A stretch of 25,616 nt of DNA from an uncultured Peptococcaceae bacterium (GTDB taxonomy: Bacteria; Bacillota; Limnochordia; Darwinibacteriales; Darwinibacteriaceae). Position numbers and translations under genes: made by a program. The notes beneath the pieces are model-generated. The model had not been told where the DNA came from. It worked only from the letters and a program-made list of their open reading frames with translations, and did no database searches. The stretch is from the NCBI GenBank assembly GCA_937988745.1, contig CALKAR010000185.1, forward strand, positions 1 to 25,616. Reading direction: 5' to 3'. Positions 7,976 to 16,191 of this stretch are shown one piece after another (the first letter of the stretch is position 1; each line of letters begins with the position of its first letter).

Positions 7976-9427
7976 CTAGATTCGAATAGTCTTCCACTTG
8001 CCCGAATTGTAGCGAAGTACCACTAACAATGACCGGAGCAGCTGATCAGATACCAGCGCAATCCATGCACCAATCAGTCCCCAACCGAGATAATTCACGT
8101 TGATAATTGCCAAGGTGGGGCGTACCAATAAAACGGTGATAAAAGTAATTACGGCAGTGGCACGAGTATCCCCTGCTCCTCGAAGGGCACCAGCTAAAAT
8201 AAACTGAGATGATTGGAAAGGCTGGGTTAAAGCTACCAACTTAAGGACAGAAGCCCCCATGGCCATGATTTCTGCCTCGCGTGAATAAAGTCCAACGACC
8301 TGACGCCCAAAGAAGAAGAACACAGCTGCGAGCAGCAGCGCTACACCAAGGCCAACCCTCCTTGTGTGGTTAGCATAAGCTTGGGCCATATCAGGGCGCT
8401 TCTTACCCAAGCTCTGCCCTACCAGTGAAGTCGCCGAAACGGCGAAGGCCTGTCCTGTCATAAAGGACAGCGCTTGAATGTTCATTGCGATGTTGTGTGT
8501 GGCGAAAGCGGTGGTTCCTAAAGAGGCTACTGTCCGCACAAAGACCACGACACCTGCTCGCATCAAGAGCTGTTCTACCATGGCGGGCATTCCGATGTTG
8601 AAAATGGCTTTAATATCTTCCATAATTGGCTTAAAACCATCCCGCAGCCTGAGGTGCAGGTAGCTGTTACCTCGAAGGACTACTGCGGTGGCCATGATAA
8701 AAGCGACACCCTGCCCGATGATTGTTGCAAGAGAGGCACCAGCAACCTCCAAGCGAGGAAAACCAAAATGCCCGTTAATCAGCACATAGTTGCCGACCAC
8801 GTTGACCAAGTTCGCAACCATATTGTAAATCATTGCGGTCCTTGTATTACCGATACCCCGAAGCGTTGCTGTGATTGTGCTCGTTAAGGCGAAAGGAATA
8901 AAGCCCAGCATCTGAATTCTTAAATAAACGACAGCATCGGGAATAGCAGCTGGGTCACCACTAGCCATAAAGCGCACCATATCCTCGGCAAAGACATATC
9001 CCAAAAATGAAGCAATCGCGGAAGCAATAAAAGATAACAGTAATCCCTGCCGCAGAATTTGGTTCGCCTTATCGCGCCTGCCTGCCCCTTTGTAACGTGC
9101 AACTAATGCCGTTGCACCCACGTTCAGTGCCTGAAACATGGTCATGAGCAGGAACTTCGGCTGGGTTGTGAGTCCAACTGCCGAAATAGCTACTGCTCCC
9201 AGGCCGCCTACCATCATCAGGTCAACCATCGAAGTAAGCTGTGTCAGGGTCAGCTCAACCAACGACGGCCAAGCGATGCGCACTACATCGCGATAGAGAT
9301 GTTTTGATGTTACACCTTCAGGCAGCCGTTTGTCCACCCGTTTGGCACCAGCTGCCTGGGCCGAAGCGGAAGTACCTTCTTCGACCAAATCCAACGCCAA
9401 CGGAATTCTGTCCACTGTTTCAGCCAT
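7976..9427 (-). CDS. MATE family efflux transporter
   Basis: Cation-coupled multidrug/metabolite exporter of the MATE (NorM/DinF) superfamily in the cytoplasmic membrane. The 483-aa length fits the family (about 450-480) with a ~40-residue hydrophilic N-terminal extension. About twelve hydrophobic segments fall in two halves. Each half has the typical early helix pattern (IAWPSLVELTLTQLTSMVDLMMVG near 50-75; the second half begins around IFNIGMPAMVEQLLMR), together with GLTTQPKFLLMTMFQALNVG and RGIGNTRTAM. The second half carries LRGAGDTRATAV, equivalent to the first-half RGIGNTRTAM. Start is ATG; the nearest purine-rich site AGGAAGGGA is about 12 nt away, so translation may be modest. A promoter lies at 9493-9522. 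Substrate cannot be predicted. Confidence 0.92.
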   Translation of the reverse strand: MAETVDRIPLALDLVEEGTSASAQAAGAKRVDKRLPEGVTSKHLYRDVVRIAWPSLVELTLTQLTSMVDLMMVGGLGAVAISAVGLTTQPKFLLMTMFQALNVGATALVARYKGAGRRDKANQILRQGLLLSFIASAIASFLGYVFAEDMVRFMASGDPAAIPDAVVYLRIQMLGFIPFALTSTITATLRGIGNTRTAMIYNMVANLVNVVGNYVLINGHFGFPRLEVAGASLATIIGQGVAFIMATAVVLRGNSYLHLRLRDGFKPIMEDIKAIFNIGMPAMVEQLLMRAGVVVFVRTVASLGTTAFATHNIAMNIQALSFMTGQAFAVSATSLVGQSLGKKRPDMAQAYANHTRRVGLGVALLLAAVFFFFGRQVVGLYSREAEIMAMGASVLKLVALTQPFQSSQFILAGALRGAGDTRATAVITFITVLLVRPTLAIINVNYLGWGLIGAWIALVSDQLLRSLLVVLRYNSGKWKTIRI

Positions 9428-9492
9428 TGTGTTGCATCATGTCCCTTCCTATCCTCTATATTGAATGTGTCTGATAAATATTATAATAGTAT

Positions 9493-9522
9493 ATCATACT
9501 TATACCGGAAAAGCTATGTCCA
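9493..9522 (-). promoter_or_regulatory. Candidate promoter of the MATE operon
   Basis: Minus-strand TGGACA (9517-9522, 5/6), 18-nt spacer, TATGAT (9493-9498, 5/6). Further -10-like TATACT and TATAAT sequences follow immediately in this very AT-rich stretch. The -35 box overlaps the T-run that ends the upstream ABC operon. Confidence 0.45.
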
Positions 9523-9524
9523 AA

Positions 9525-9562
9525 AACCCCAGCTAGCGCTGTTTTTTGCACTAGCTGGGGTT
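9525..9562 (-). terminator. Rho-independent terminator of the LacI-ABC importer operon
   Basis: Perfect 12-bp stem AACCCCAGCTAG (9525-9536) with CTAGCTGGGGTT (9551-9562), 14-nt loop, followed on the minus strand by a run of five T. It lies 23 nt after the stop of the last ATPase gene. Confidence 0.88.
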
Positions 9563-9585
9563 CTATACTGAAGCATCAGAAGGCT

Positions 9586-10608
9586 CTAAATGTCATGCCT
9601 TAATATACACCGTGTATAATGACCCGGCTTTACCTCCCGCAGTGCTGGGACAGCCACTTTGCACTTCGGCTCTGCCAATGGACAGCGGGGAGCAAAGGGA
9701 CATCCAGGAGGTAGGTTTGTCAAATCAGGGATATCGTAATTGGTGCTGATTTCTTCAGGCTTCAGGCCCGATTCGGGTTTCGGAGCCGCTGACTTCAAGA
9801 GTTCGGTATAAGGGTGCAGTGGTTCATTGATTACATCGTCGCTCGGTCCTAGTTCCACTAAATAGCTTGCATACATAATGGCAATCCGATCGGCCATGTA
9901 ATGCGCACCAGCTAAGTCATGTGTGATGAACAAATACGAAATTCCTTCCTCATCCTTCAAGTCAAGCATCAAGTTCATGATATCCAGCCTAATGGAAACA
10001 TCCAGCATAGAAGTGGGTTCATCAGCGAGGATCAGCTGTGGGCCTACAGCCAATGCCCGGGCAATTCCTACTCTCTGGCGCTGACCTCCCGAGAGTTCAT
10101 GGGGCAGCTTGTTGATAAACAAATCGGCCGGCTTGAGCTCGCAGCGCTCTAGGATCTCCCGCACGCGCTCTTCTACCTCTTCTCCTCGGGCAAGTTTGTG
10201 GATCTGGAGTGGCCTGCTTAAGGTGTAACCTACCGAGTGAAGTGGATTGAGTGATGCATAGGGATCCTGAAAGATCATCTGTACCTTCCGGCGAAACGCC
10301 AAAAGCTCGCGGCGGTTCATTTTGGGAGGCACTGCTTCCCCATTGATTTTGATAGTTCCCGCAGTGGGCTGATACAGCCTCCCGATTACCCGGGCTGCGG
10401 TGGTCTTTCCTGATCCCGATTCTCCCACCAGGGCTACAACCTCGCGCTTTTGCAGCGTGAGGTTGAAATCATTCACAGCACGTACAATCCGCTTTCTTCC
10501 CCATCTTCCAATGACAAATTCTTTAGTAAGCCCCTGAACTTCTAAAACCGGTTCGGCACTAGCCTGTGATTCGAGGGTTCGCATCGCGATAGAGTTGACA
10601 GGCAGCAT
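9586..10608 (-). CDS. Opp/Dpp-type ABC importer ATPase (OppF/DppF position)
   Basis: Second ATPase of the heterodimeric motor of an Opp/Dpp-class importer, bound to the membrane permeases on the cytoplasmic side. In 340 aa: Walker A GESGSGKTT at 62-70, Q-loop Gln114, signature LSGGQ at 172-176, Walker B LILADEPTS at 192-200, switch His230. The C-terminal oligopeptide-transporter domain has C303, C309, C316 and C334, a cysteine set that binds a 4Fe-4S cluster in some Dpp ATPases (family knowledge). The ATG at 10608 lies inside the upstream ATPase gene (50-nt overlap) and has GAGGAGGTGA 12 nt before it; an ATG at 10584 has no comparable site. Last gene of the operon, followed by a strong terminator. 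Substrate is set by the binding protein, here probably a glycoside. Confidence 0.92.
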   Translation of the reverse strand: MLPVNSIAMRTLESQASAEPVLEVQGLTKEFVIGRWGRKRIVRAVNDFNLTLQKREVVALVGESGSGKTTAARVIGRLYQPTAGTIKINGEAVPPKMNRRELLAFRRKVQMIFQDPYASLNPLHSVGYTLSRPLQIHKLARGEEVEERVREILERCELKPADLFINKLPHELSGGQRQRVGIARALAVGPQLILADEPTSMLDVSIRLDIMNLMLDLKDEEGISYLFITHDLAGAHYMADRIAIMYASYLVELGPSDDVINEPLHPYTELLKSAAPKPESGLKPEEISTNYDIPDLTNLPPGCPFAPRCPLAEPKCKVAVPALREVKPGHYTRCILRHDI

Positions 10609-11545
10609 AGCGGTTTGGAGTCACCTCCTCGAGCGGCGGTGTGTGCACATCACACAGCCCCTTGATTACCTTCGGACAGCGGGGGGCGAAGGAACACCCT
10701 GGGCCTAAGTCGTTCAAATCAGGCGGATGACCGGGGATCCCATGCATGCGCCGGCGCTTCCCCACCAAGGGCGGAAACGAATTCATCAAGCCATATGTGT
10801 ATGGGTGAAGTGGTTTCCTGTACAGTTCTTCGGCTGGTGCCCTCTCAACGATGCTGCCCGCATACATCACGGCAATGCTGTCCGCGATTTCCACCAAGAG
10901 CGAAAGGTCATGAGTAATCATGATGATGGAAAAACCCAGTTCCCGCCGTAATTTGTCGATCTGCTGCAGAATGCTCCGCTGAATCACCACATCTAACGCG
11001 GTGGTCGGTTCGTCGAGAATGACAAGCTTCGGCCGGAGAGCGAGGGCCATTGCGATAACTACTCGCTGCTTCATTCCACCGCTCAGCTGATGAGGGTAGG
11101 CGTCTAGGTACTCAGGTGAGATTCCGACCATGCGGAACATCTCCAACGCCCGATTCGCAAACTGCTTGGTGTCATTGTGGCCGAGATGTGCCCGCATCAT
11201 GTCATAGAACTGATGGCGGACCCGCATTACCGGATTGAGCACGTTCATCGACGCCTGCATTACGATGGACATTTCCTTCCAGCGGATCTGACGCATTTCG
11301 GTCGGGCTCTTGCTGAGGAGTTCTTCCCCATCGAACTCAACCCGCCCGCTGAAGACTTTCCCAGGTTTCTCTAAGAGACCAGCGATGGCGTAGGCGAGTG
11401 TAGTCTTGCCGCAACCTGACTCACCTGCCAAACCTAAGAATTCACCGTGATAAAGCTCGAGATTAATGTCCCGGGCAGCGATGATTTTATGTTCCTTCTG
11501 GACATAACCAGCGTTTAGGTTCTCCACTCTCAAGAGCACTGACAT
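10559..11545 (-). CDS. Opp/Dpp-type ABC importer ATPase (OppD/DppD position)
   Basis: First ATPase of the importer motor. In 328 aa: Walker A GESGCGKTT at 41-49, Q-loop Gln97, signature LSGGM at 154-158, Walker B LVILDEPTT at 174-182, switch His212, and the C-terminal oligopeptide-transporter domain with C284, C290, C298 and C316 (candidate iron-sulfur ligands). Met replaces the common Gln in the signature, which is frequent in OppD/DppD proteins. The ATG has GAGGAGGTGAG 7 nt upstream; the permease stop lies inside that site with only 4 nt between genes, and the 3' end overlaps the next ATPase by 50 nt. Both suggest coupled translation and near-equal amounts of the two ATPases. Confidence 0.92.
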   Translation of the reverse strand: MSVLLRVENLNAGYVQKEHKIIAARDINLELYHGEFLGLAGESGCGKTTLAYAIAGLLEKPGKVFSGRVEFDGEELLSKSPTEMRQIRWKEMSIVMQASMNVLNPVMRVRHQFYDMMRAHLGHNDTKQFANRALEMFRMVGISPEYLDAYPHQLSGGMKQRVVIAMALALRPKLVILDEPTTALDVVIQRSILQQIDKLRRELGFSIIMITHDLSLLVEIADSIAVMYAGSIVERAPAEELYRKPLHPYTYGLMNSFPPLVGKRRRMHGIPGHPPDLNDLGPGCSFAPRCPKVIKGLCDVHTPPLEEVTPNRYAACQLYRDANPRITG

Positions 11546-11549
11546 ACAC

Positions 11550-12359
11550 TCACCTCCTCAGCCGCGGGTTGGTCATTTCATCAACAGCAAAGTTGAGAAG
11601 GGCAAAGGACATGCCCAAAATAGCAATCAAGAGTCCTGGAACCACCATCCACTGCCACTGCCCGAGCAGCATCGCTTGGTTGTTTTGGGCCCAGTACAAG
11701 ATCGTACCCCACGTAACCGCATTCACGTTGCCCAGGCCAAGAAACTCCAAACCCGCCTCACTCAGTACCGCATACAGAGCAGCGCCAAAAAAGTTGGCGA
11801 CAATCAGCCCCAGCATATTGGGAAGAATCTCTACGAAAATAATGCGCAGAGGATGTTCACCAGCCACGATGGCAGCTTTCACATAATCGCGGTTTTTCAA
11901 AGTGAGCATTTGGGAACGGAGTACCCTTGCCCCCCACGCCCAACCGGTGATGGAAATCACTACAATAATAGGAACCACGCTCTGTACCGTAATGTAAGCA
12001 GCTATGATAATCATGAGGGGAAGTCCCGGCAGAACCAAGAACACATTGGTAATCAATGACAAGAGCTCATCAACCCAGCCGCCAAAGTAACCTGAGACAA
12101 GCCCGATCGTAGTGGAAATTAAAGCACAGATTGAACCTGTTACAAGCCCCACGGTGAGAGTGAGACGGGTTCCCCAAACCACTTGGGAAAATATATCCTG
12201 TCCAAGGGAAGTAGTCCCAAGAGGATGTTCACGGCTCGGCGGCAGGCTGGGGAAAAATCTGGTTTCATTAGGTCCGTATGGAGCAATAACAGGTGCGAAG
12301 ATCGCAACCAAGGCCAAGAAAAGCAAAATGCATCCGCCCACCAAAGCTTTTTTGTTCAC
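11550..12359 (-). CDS. Opp/Dpp-type ABC importer permease (OppC/DppC position)
   Basis: Inner-membrane permease with about six hydrophobic segments. The cytoplasmic EAA loop that docks the ATPases is readable as RDYVKAAIVAG followed by ILPN. I take the GTG at 12359 as start (269 aa): it has GGGGGTG about 6 nt upstream and lies one base after the stop of the preceding permease gene. Two upstream in-frame ATGs, at 12374 and 12401, lie inside that gene and lack a good ribosome-binding site; 12374 is the more plausible of the two. The N-terminal part with IFAPVIAPYGP matches the usual beginning of OppC/DppC proteins. Confidence 0.9.
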   Translation of the reverse strand: MNKKALVGGCILLFLALVAIFAPVIAPYGPNETRFFPSLPPSREHPLGTTSLGQDIFSQVVWGTRLTLTVGLVTGSICALISTTIGLVSGYFGGWVDELLSLITNVFLVLPGLPLMIIIAAYITVQSVVPIIVVISITGWAWGARVLRSQMLTLKNRDYVKAAIVAGEHPLRIIFVEILPNMLGLIVANFFGAALYAVLSEAGLEFLGLGNVNAVTWGTILYWAQNNQAMLLGQWQWMVVPGLLIAILGMSFALLNFAVDEMTNPRLRR

Positions 12360-12360
12360 C

Positions 12361-13344
12361 CTACACACCCCCATCCCTGACGCGTGGATCCAGCAGCGCA
12401 TAAATCATATCGGTGAAGAAGTTAGCAATCAGGACTCCGAGGGAAATGAACAAGAAAATAGCCTGCATCAAGGGATAATCTAGGCTTGTCACCGCCTGGT
12501 AGAGGATATAACCCAAACCAGGATATGAGAAAACCACCTCTGTTAGAAGTGAACCGCCGATTACAAAGCCCAAAGACATGGAAAAGCCTGTTATACTGGG
12601 CAGAATTGCGTTGCGGGCGGCGTAACGGTACTTGATTTCCCGATCCGGTAATCCTTTCGCATGGGCAAAGGCAACGTAATCATCGGCCCTGACGCTGATC
12701 ATGTTGTTGCGCATGGTGAGCAACCAGCCACCTAAAGCTGTGATCACAATTGTGGATAGCGGCAGCACGCCGTGGTGAACTATTGAGGGCAGCAGAGCTA
12801 TCCCCGTTGCCATTGAGTAGATGTTGTATCCTCCAGCCAGCGGAAACCAGCCCAGATGGTAAGCAAACAAATATAAGATCAAGAGGGACAGCCAGAAATA
12901 AGGAATACTGTTGAAAAACAGCGCCACCGGTACTAGAGCATCGGCCAAAGCTGAATTACGGCGCCAAGCAGAAAAGATGCCCAGCAGTGTGCCTAATGTG
13001 AAGGCAATAATCGTGGCACAGCCGACAAGACCCAGCGTCCAGGGAACCGCTTCGGCCAGCACATCAATCACCCGGGATGGGTAATACGTTAGAGATATGC
13101 CGAAATCGCCTGTTAAGATGCGTTTCCAGTAATCGATGTACTGCACAAACAAGCTTTTGTCTGTGTTCAAGCCAAAAGCTTTCGTCAGCGCATCCAAAGC
13201 CTGCGGGCTGAGCCTCCCTTGAAACTTAGCCAGCATCACCTGGGCTGGGTTCCCCGGCATCATATGGGGTAAAATGAAGTTAATCGTTAGTGCTGCCCAC
13301 GCCGTAAACAACAGGAATCCTATTCTGCGAAGGAAGTACCGCAT
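12361..13344 (-). CDS. Opp/Dpp-type ABC importer permease (OppB/DppB position)
   Basis: Inner-membrane permease, 327 aa from the ATG at 13344, which has AAGGAGG 8 nt upstream. The frame extends 48 nt further (to 13392) without a better site, and family members start MRYFLRR-like as here. Typical features are an N-terminal membrane helix followed by HMMPGNPA, about six hydrophobic segments, an EAA loop (DDYVAFAHAKGL followed by RNAILPSI), SYPGLGYILYQAV and a C-terminal LLDPRVR. It is separated from the binding-protein gene by 66 nt that contain a stem-loop, and followed one base later by the second permease. Confidence 0.92.
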   Translation of the reverse strand: MRYFLRRIGFLLFTAWAALTINFILPHMMPGNPAQVMLAKFQGRLSPQALDALTKAFGLNTDKSLFVQYIDYWKRILTGDFGISLTYYPSRVIDVLAEAVPWTLGLVGCATIIAFTLGTLLGIFSAWRRNSALADALVPVALFFNSIPYFWLSLLILYLFAYHLGWFPLAGGYNIYSMATGIALLPSIVHHGVLPLSTIVITALGGWLLTMRNNMISVRADDYVAFAHAKGLPDREIKYRYAARNAILPSITGFSMSLGFVIGGSLLTEVVFSYPGLGYILYQAVTSLDYPLMQAIFLFISLGVLIANFFTDMIYALLDPRVRDGGV

Positions 13345-13372
13345 ATACAAGTCCTCCTTATTGAGAGGGAGA

Positions 13373-13388
13373 GCTGCCTGAAGGCAGC
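13373..13388 (-). other. Intercistronic stem-loop between binding-protein and permease genes
   Basis: GCTGCCT (13373-13379) and AGGCAGC (13382-13388) form a compact GC-rich hairpin without a T-run, 22 nt after the stop of the binding-protein gene. Flanking GAGGG and CCCTC-like bases can extend it. A hairpin in this position can protect the 3' end of the upstream message and lower readthrough to the permeases. The second importer operon has one in the same place. Confidence 0.55.
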
Positions 13389-13410
13389 CCACCCCTCCGC
13401 TAAAGCAGAT

Positions 13411-15060
13411 CTACCGCTGATGCAGTTCGAGCAGCATAAAGCGTGCGCCCAGTTCATCACCGGGGTTGCCACCGGTGTAGGGGTTATCAGCTGTAGGCCA
13501 GCCTACGAGAGCTGCATCTTGATAGCAGTTAAAGTCGGTCCGATAAGTGAGCGTTATATAGGGTACCTGAGTCAGTACTTCCCGCTGGATGGCGGCAATA
13601 GCATCCCACTGCGCCTGTTCATCGCTGCTGGCTCGGTAAATAGCGAGTGCTTCGTCGACTACTGCGCTGCTGAAGCGAGAGTAGTTCGAGTCAGCCTGCC
13701 CACCATCGAGCCCAGCGAATTCAGATGCTAGTGTGCGGTAATACAAGTCATACGGAGTTGGCCCGTCGCCAGTACCCCAGCATATAGCGGTATCATAGGT
13801 ACCGCCCATCAAGCTGTTGATATAGCTGTTCCAGGGTTCCTGCTCAATTACCATGGTTACACCGACAGCCTTGAGGTCTTCTGAAATCAGCTGAGCCATA
13901 CTGATAAAATCGGTCCAGCCCGCACCGACCAGGATGCGCAGAGCTGGGATCTTCTCACCAGAGGGCGCCACAAGAGCACCAGAGCTGTCCCAGGTATAAC
14001 CTGCTTCAGCTAAAATCTCACGCGCTTTGTCTGGATTATAATCATAAGTGATATCTTCCAGTGATCGATCGAGCCAGGTGTCCTGCTGACCAGGAATAAT
14101 TCCGGTTGGGTGTGCAACAGGTACTACGCCGTAGTAAGCTTTTTCAGAGAGCGGATTCTTGTTTATGGCGTATGCCATTGCCAAGCGGAATGCTGCATCG
14201 TCAAACGGAGCCTTGCTCATATTCAGATACAAAATGTTGGCATTGGTTACAGGCCACCAGTAGTGGTTATGCTCTGGATCCCGAGCTACGAAAGCCCGTT
14301 CTGGGTCGGGGATGGAGAGATAGGAGTAGTCGATTTCTTTCTGCAGGAGAAGAAGCAGTGCACTGTCGTTAGATCTGGTAGCTTGGTAGACTACCTGATC
14401 GACGTAGGGTTTGCCTTCGACCCAATAGTCATCGCGCCGCTGGTAGGTGACAGCCTGTGAAGTAAAGCGTCCTACTACAAACGGTCCGGTGACCACTGGT
14501 TCGGGATTAGTAAAGGCACTTGGGTCATCCACTTGTTCCCAAATATGTTGCGGCACAATCAGGGTGTGTGCGATGTACTGGAAGAGAGGGGTATTAGGAG
14601 ATTCGAACTTGAATTCGACTGTGCGATCGTCGAGGGCTGTGACAGTGCTGAGGCCGTTGGCCCAGATACCGGAGAGATCGAGTGCAGGATGTTCTTTCAT
14701 GTAATTAAATGTAAACGCCACATCATGTGCTGTGAACGGAGTTCCATCGGACCAGGTTACGCCTTCCCTGGTTTCCATGATGAGAGTGAGGTTGTCTTTC
14801 CATTCATAAGATACTGCCAAAACGGGAGTAGTTTCGCCTGACAAAACGCTGACGAAAATCAGAGGTTCGTACAGTGCAGAGCGTGTACCTGGTGCGTTCT
14901 GTCCAGAAGCTAAGAATGGGTTGAAGTTGTTAGTGATAGTTCCCCACTGACCGGCAATGCGAACCAAGCCGCCCCGCTTCGGAGTCTCGGCCGAGGCAAA
15001 GCCTACTGCGAGGCTGAAGACAAGCACCAAAACCACACTGGTTAATAAAACGCGCTTCAT
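13411..15060 (-). CDS. ABC importer family-5 substrate-binding protein
   Basis: Extracytoplasmic solute-binding protein (SBP_bac_5 family) of the Opp/Dpp class, 549 aa. It has a classical signal peptide: MKRVLL, a hydrophobic core, and cleavage after ASA at about residue 25. There is no lipobox, so anchoring in a Gram-positive envelope is not obvious. Family patterns include WSDGTPFTAHDVAFTFNY near 105-122, FTNPEPVVTGPFVV, LNMSKAPFDDAAFRLAMAYAIN and DKAREILAEAGYTW. ATG has GGGAGG 6 nt upstream. It follows the LacI regulator gene at 25 nt. The annotation tradition says peptide, but several family-5 proteins (for example in Thermotoga) bind oligosaccharides, and the LacI and GH4 neighbours favour a sugar ligand (inference). 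Confidence 0.9.
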   Translation of the reverse strand: MKRVLLTSVVLVLVFSLAVGFASAETPKRGGLVRIAGQWGTITNNFNPFLASGQNAPGTRSALYEPLIFVSVLSGETTPVLAVSYEWKDNLTLIMETREGVTWSDGTPFTAHDVAFTFNYMKEHPALDLSGIWANGLSTVTALDDRTVEFKFESPNTPLFQYIAHTLIVPQHIWEQVDDPSAFTNPEPVVTGPFVVGRFTSQAVTYQRRDDYWVEGKPYVDQVVYQATRSNDSALLLLLQKEIDYSYLSIPDPERAFVARDPEHNHYWWPVTNANILYLNMSKAPFDDAAFRLAMAYAINKNPLSEKAYYGVVPVAHPTGIIPGQQDTWLDRSLEDITYDYNPDKAREILAEAGYTWDSSGALVAPSGEKIPALRILVGAGWTDFISMAQLISEDLKAVGVTMVIEQEPWNSYINSLMGGTYDTAICWGTGDGPTPYDLYYRTLASEFAGLDGGQADSNYSRFSSAVVDEALAIYRASSDEQAQWDAIAAIQREVLTQVPYITLTYRTDFNCYQDAALVGWPTADNPYTGGNPGDELGARFMLLELHQR

Positions 15061-15085
15061 GGTGTACCTCCCTCAAATTTTTGGA

Positions 15086-16057
15086 TTACACTGAGTGACG
15101 CCTTATAACTTGAGTTTCAAGTACGATGCGGTTTGTCTCTAATTTCTCACCTCCTACGAGACGCAGCAGTATTTTCAAGGCCGTTTCCCCTAGTTCAAAC
15201 ATGGGCTGGGCCACCGTGGTCAAAGCGGGAGTCACAACTTCACTGACCGGCTGATTATCAAAGCCGACAAGCGCCACATCTTGAGGAACCTGCAGTCCTC
15301 GCTCACCGAGGGCGCGCATCGCGCCAATTGCCATCCAATCGTTGCAGCAGAACAATGCTGTGGGTAACGAAATGCTCGCACTCCAAAGAGATTGGACAGC
15401 ATGATAGCCTCCCTCAGTGGTAAAATCCGATTCCCTTACCCAGTCCTCAGGGTAGTTAATCCCCGCTTCATCAAGCGCTAGTCGAAAACCCCGCACTCGA
15501 TCTCTAGCCGATTGCAGGCTGAGGGGACCTGTGATCAAGCCAATTTCTCTGTGCCCTGCCTCGAGCAGACACCTAGTTGCTGCATAACCTGCTCGAAGGT
15601 TATCCACCGTAACATGAGGAAAAGTGCTTCCCTCACTTCCATAATCTACTACCACAACAGGTCTGCCCTTCATTGCCGAATCAAATCGATCGGGCCCAGT
15701 GGTCACCAGTACAAGACCGGCGTAATCCCCTCGACGCAAGCTATCGTTAATGACCCGCACCGAACGATCATCGGTGGTGTAGAGCGATACAGCATAACCT
15801 CTCTCGAAGGCGACGAACTCAGCACCTCTCAAAATCTCAGTAAAGAAAAAGCTGTTGATGTTGGGCATCACGATGGCAATATTACCTGCAGCCGACCCTC
15901 TTCGCCTGTGAGGCGGTTCATAGCCTAACGCTTCCACCGCGGCCTGCACCTTCTGCCGAGTTTCTTCGCTGACCTGCTCGTATCCATTCAGCACTCGAGA
16001 AACGGTCGCTATACTCAACCCTGCTCGTTTTGCCACATCTCGTAGAGTTACGCTCAC
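15086..16057 (-). CDS. LacI-family transcriptional regulator
   Basis: Ligand-responsive DNA-binding regulator, 323 aa. The N-terminal helix-turn-helix and hinge span about 4-60 (TLRDVAKRAGLSIATVSRVLNG, then a hinge near residue 50-58). The periplasmic-binding-like effector domain follows, with SFFFTEILRGAE, DNLRAGYAATRCLLEAGH, FCCNDWMAIGAMRALGE and VGFDNQP. The start is GTG with AAAGGAGGTG 5-7 nt upstream. As first gene of the operon it lies 25 nt before the binding-protein gene, so it probably controls its own operon in response to an imported sugar. A GCAAA-N-TTTGC palindrome 62 nt upstream is a candidate operator. Confidence 0.93.
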   Translation of the reverse strand: MSVTLRDVAKRAGLSIATVSRVLNGYEQVSEETRQKVQAAVEALGYEPPHRRRGSAAGNIAIVMPNINSFFFTEILRGAEFVAFERGYAVSLYTTDDRSVRVINDSLRRGDYAGLVLVTTGPDRFDSAMKGRPVVVVDYGSEGSTFPHVTVDNLRAGYAATRCLLEAGHREIGLITGPLSLQSARDRVRGFRLALDEAGINYPEDWVRESDFTTEGGYHAVQSLWSASISLPTALFCCNDWMAIGAMRALGERGLQVPQDVALVGFDNQPVSEVVTPALTTVAQPMFELGETALKILLRLVGGEKLETNRIVLETQVIRRHSV

Positions 16058-16118
16058 CTAAACACCTCCTTTCGTAATTACTTTTGTTGTAATAATATCT
16101 TGTTTTCTGTAACATCCT

Positions 16119-16129
16119 GCAAATTTTGC
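16119..16129. promoter_or_regulatory. Candidate LacI-type operator upstream of the regulator gene
   Basis: GCAAATTTTGC is an odd-centred palindrome (GCAAA, T, TTTGC) 62-72 nt before the regulator start. The half-sites resemble the GCAAA/TTTGC arms of PurR-like LacI-family operators. No convincing -35/-10 pair could be placed around it; the downstream AT-rich stretch contains TATTAT at a plausible -10 position. Confidence 0.35.
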
Positions 16130-16149
16130 GGTAAATTTCAAAATAAAAA

Positions 16150-16177
16150 AACAGTGGGCCGTGTGAGACCCACTGTT
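16150..16177 (-). terminator. Rho-independent terminator after the cytosolic PHP gene
   Basis: Perfect 9-bp stem AACAGTGGG (16150-16158) with CCCACTGTT (16169-16177), 10-nt loop, followed on the minus strand by TTTTTTTATTTT. It separates the PHP gene from the LacI-ABC operon. Confidence 0.88.
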
Positions 16178-16191
16178 ATCAATGAAAAAAC

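Noticed and set aside
7976..9427. Antibiotic resistance call for the MATE exporter
   Set aside because: Substrates of MATE proteins cannot be read from sequence and no resistance-type neighbour is present.
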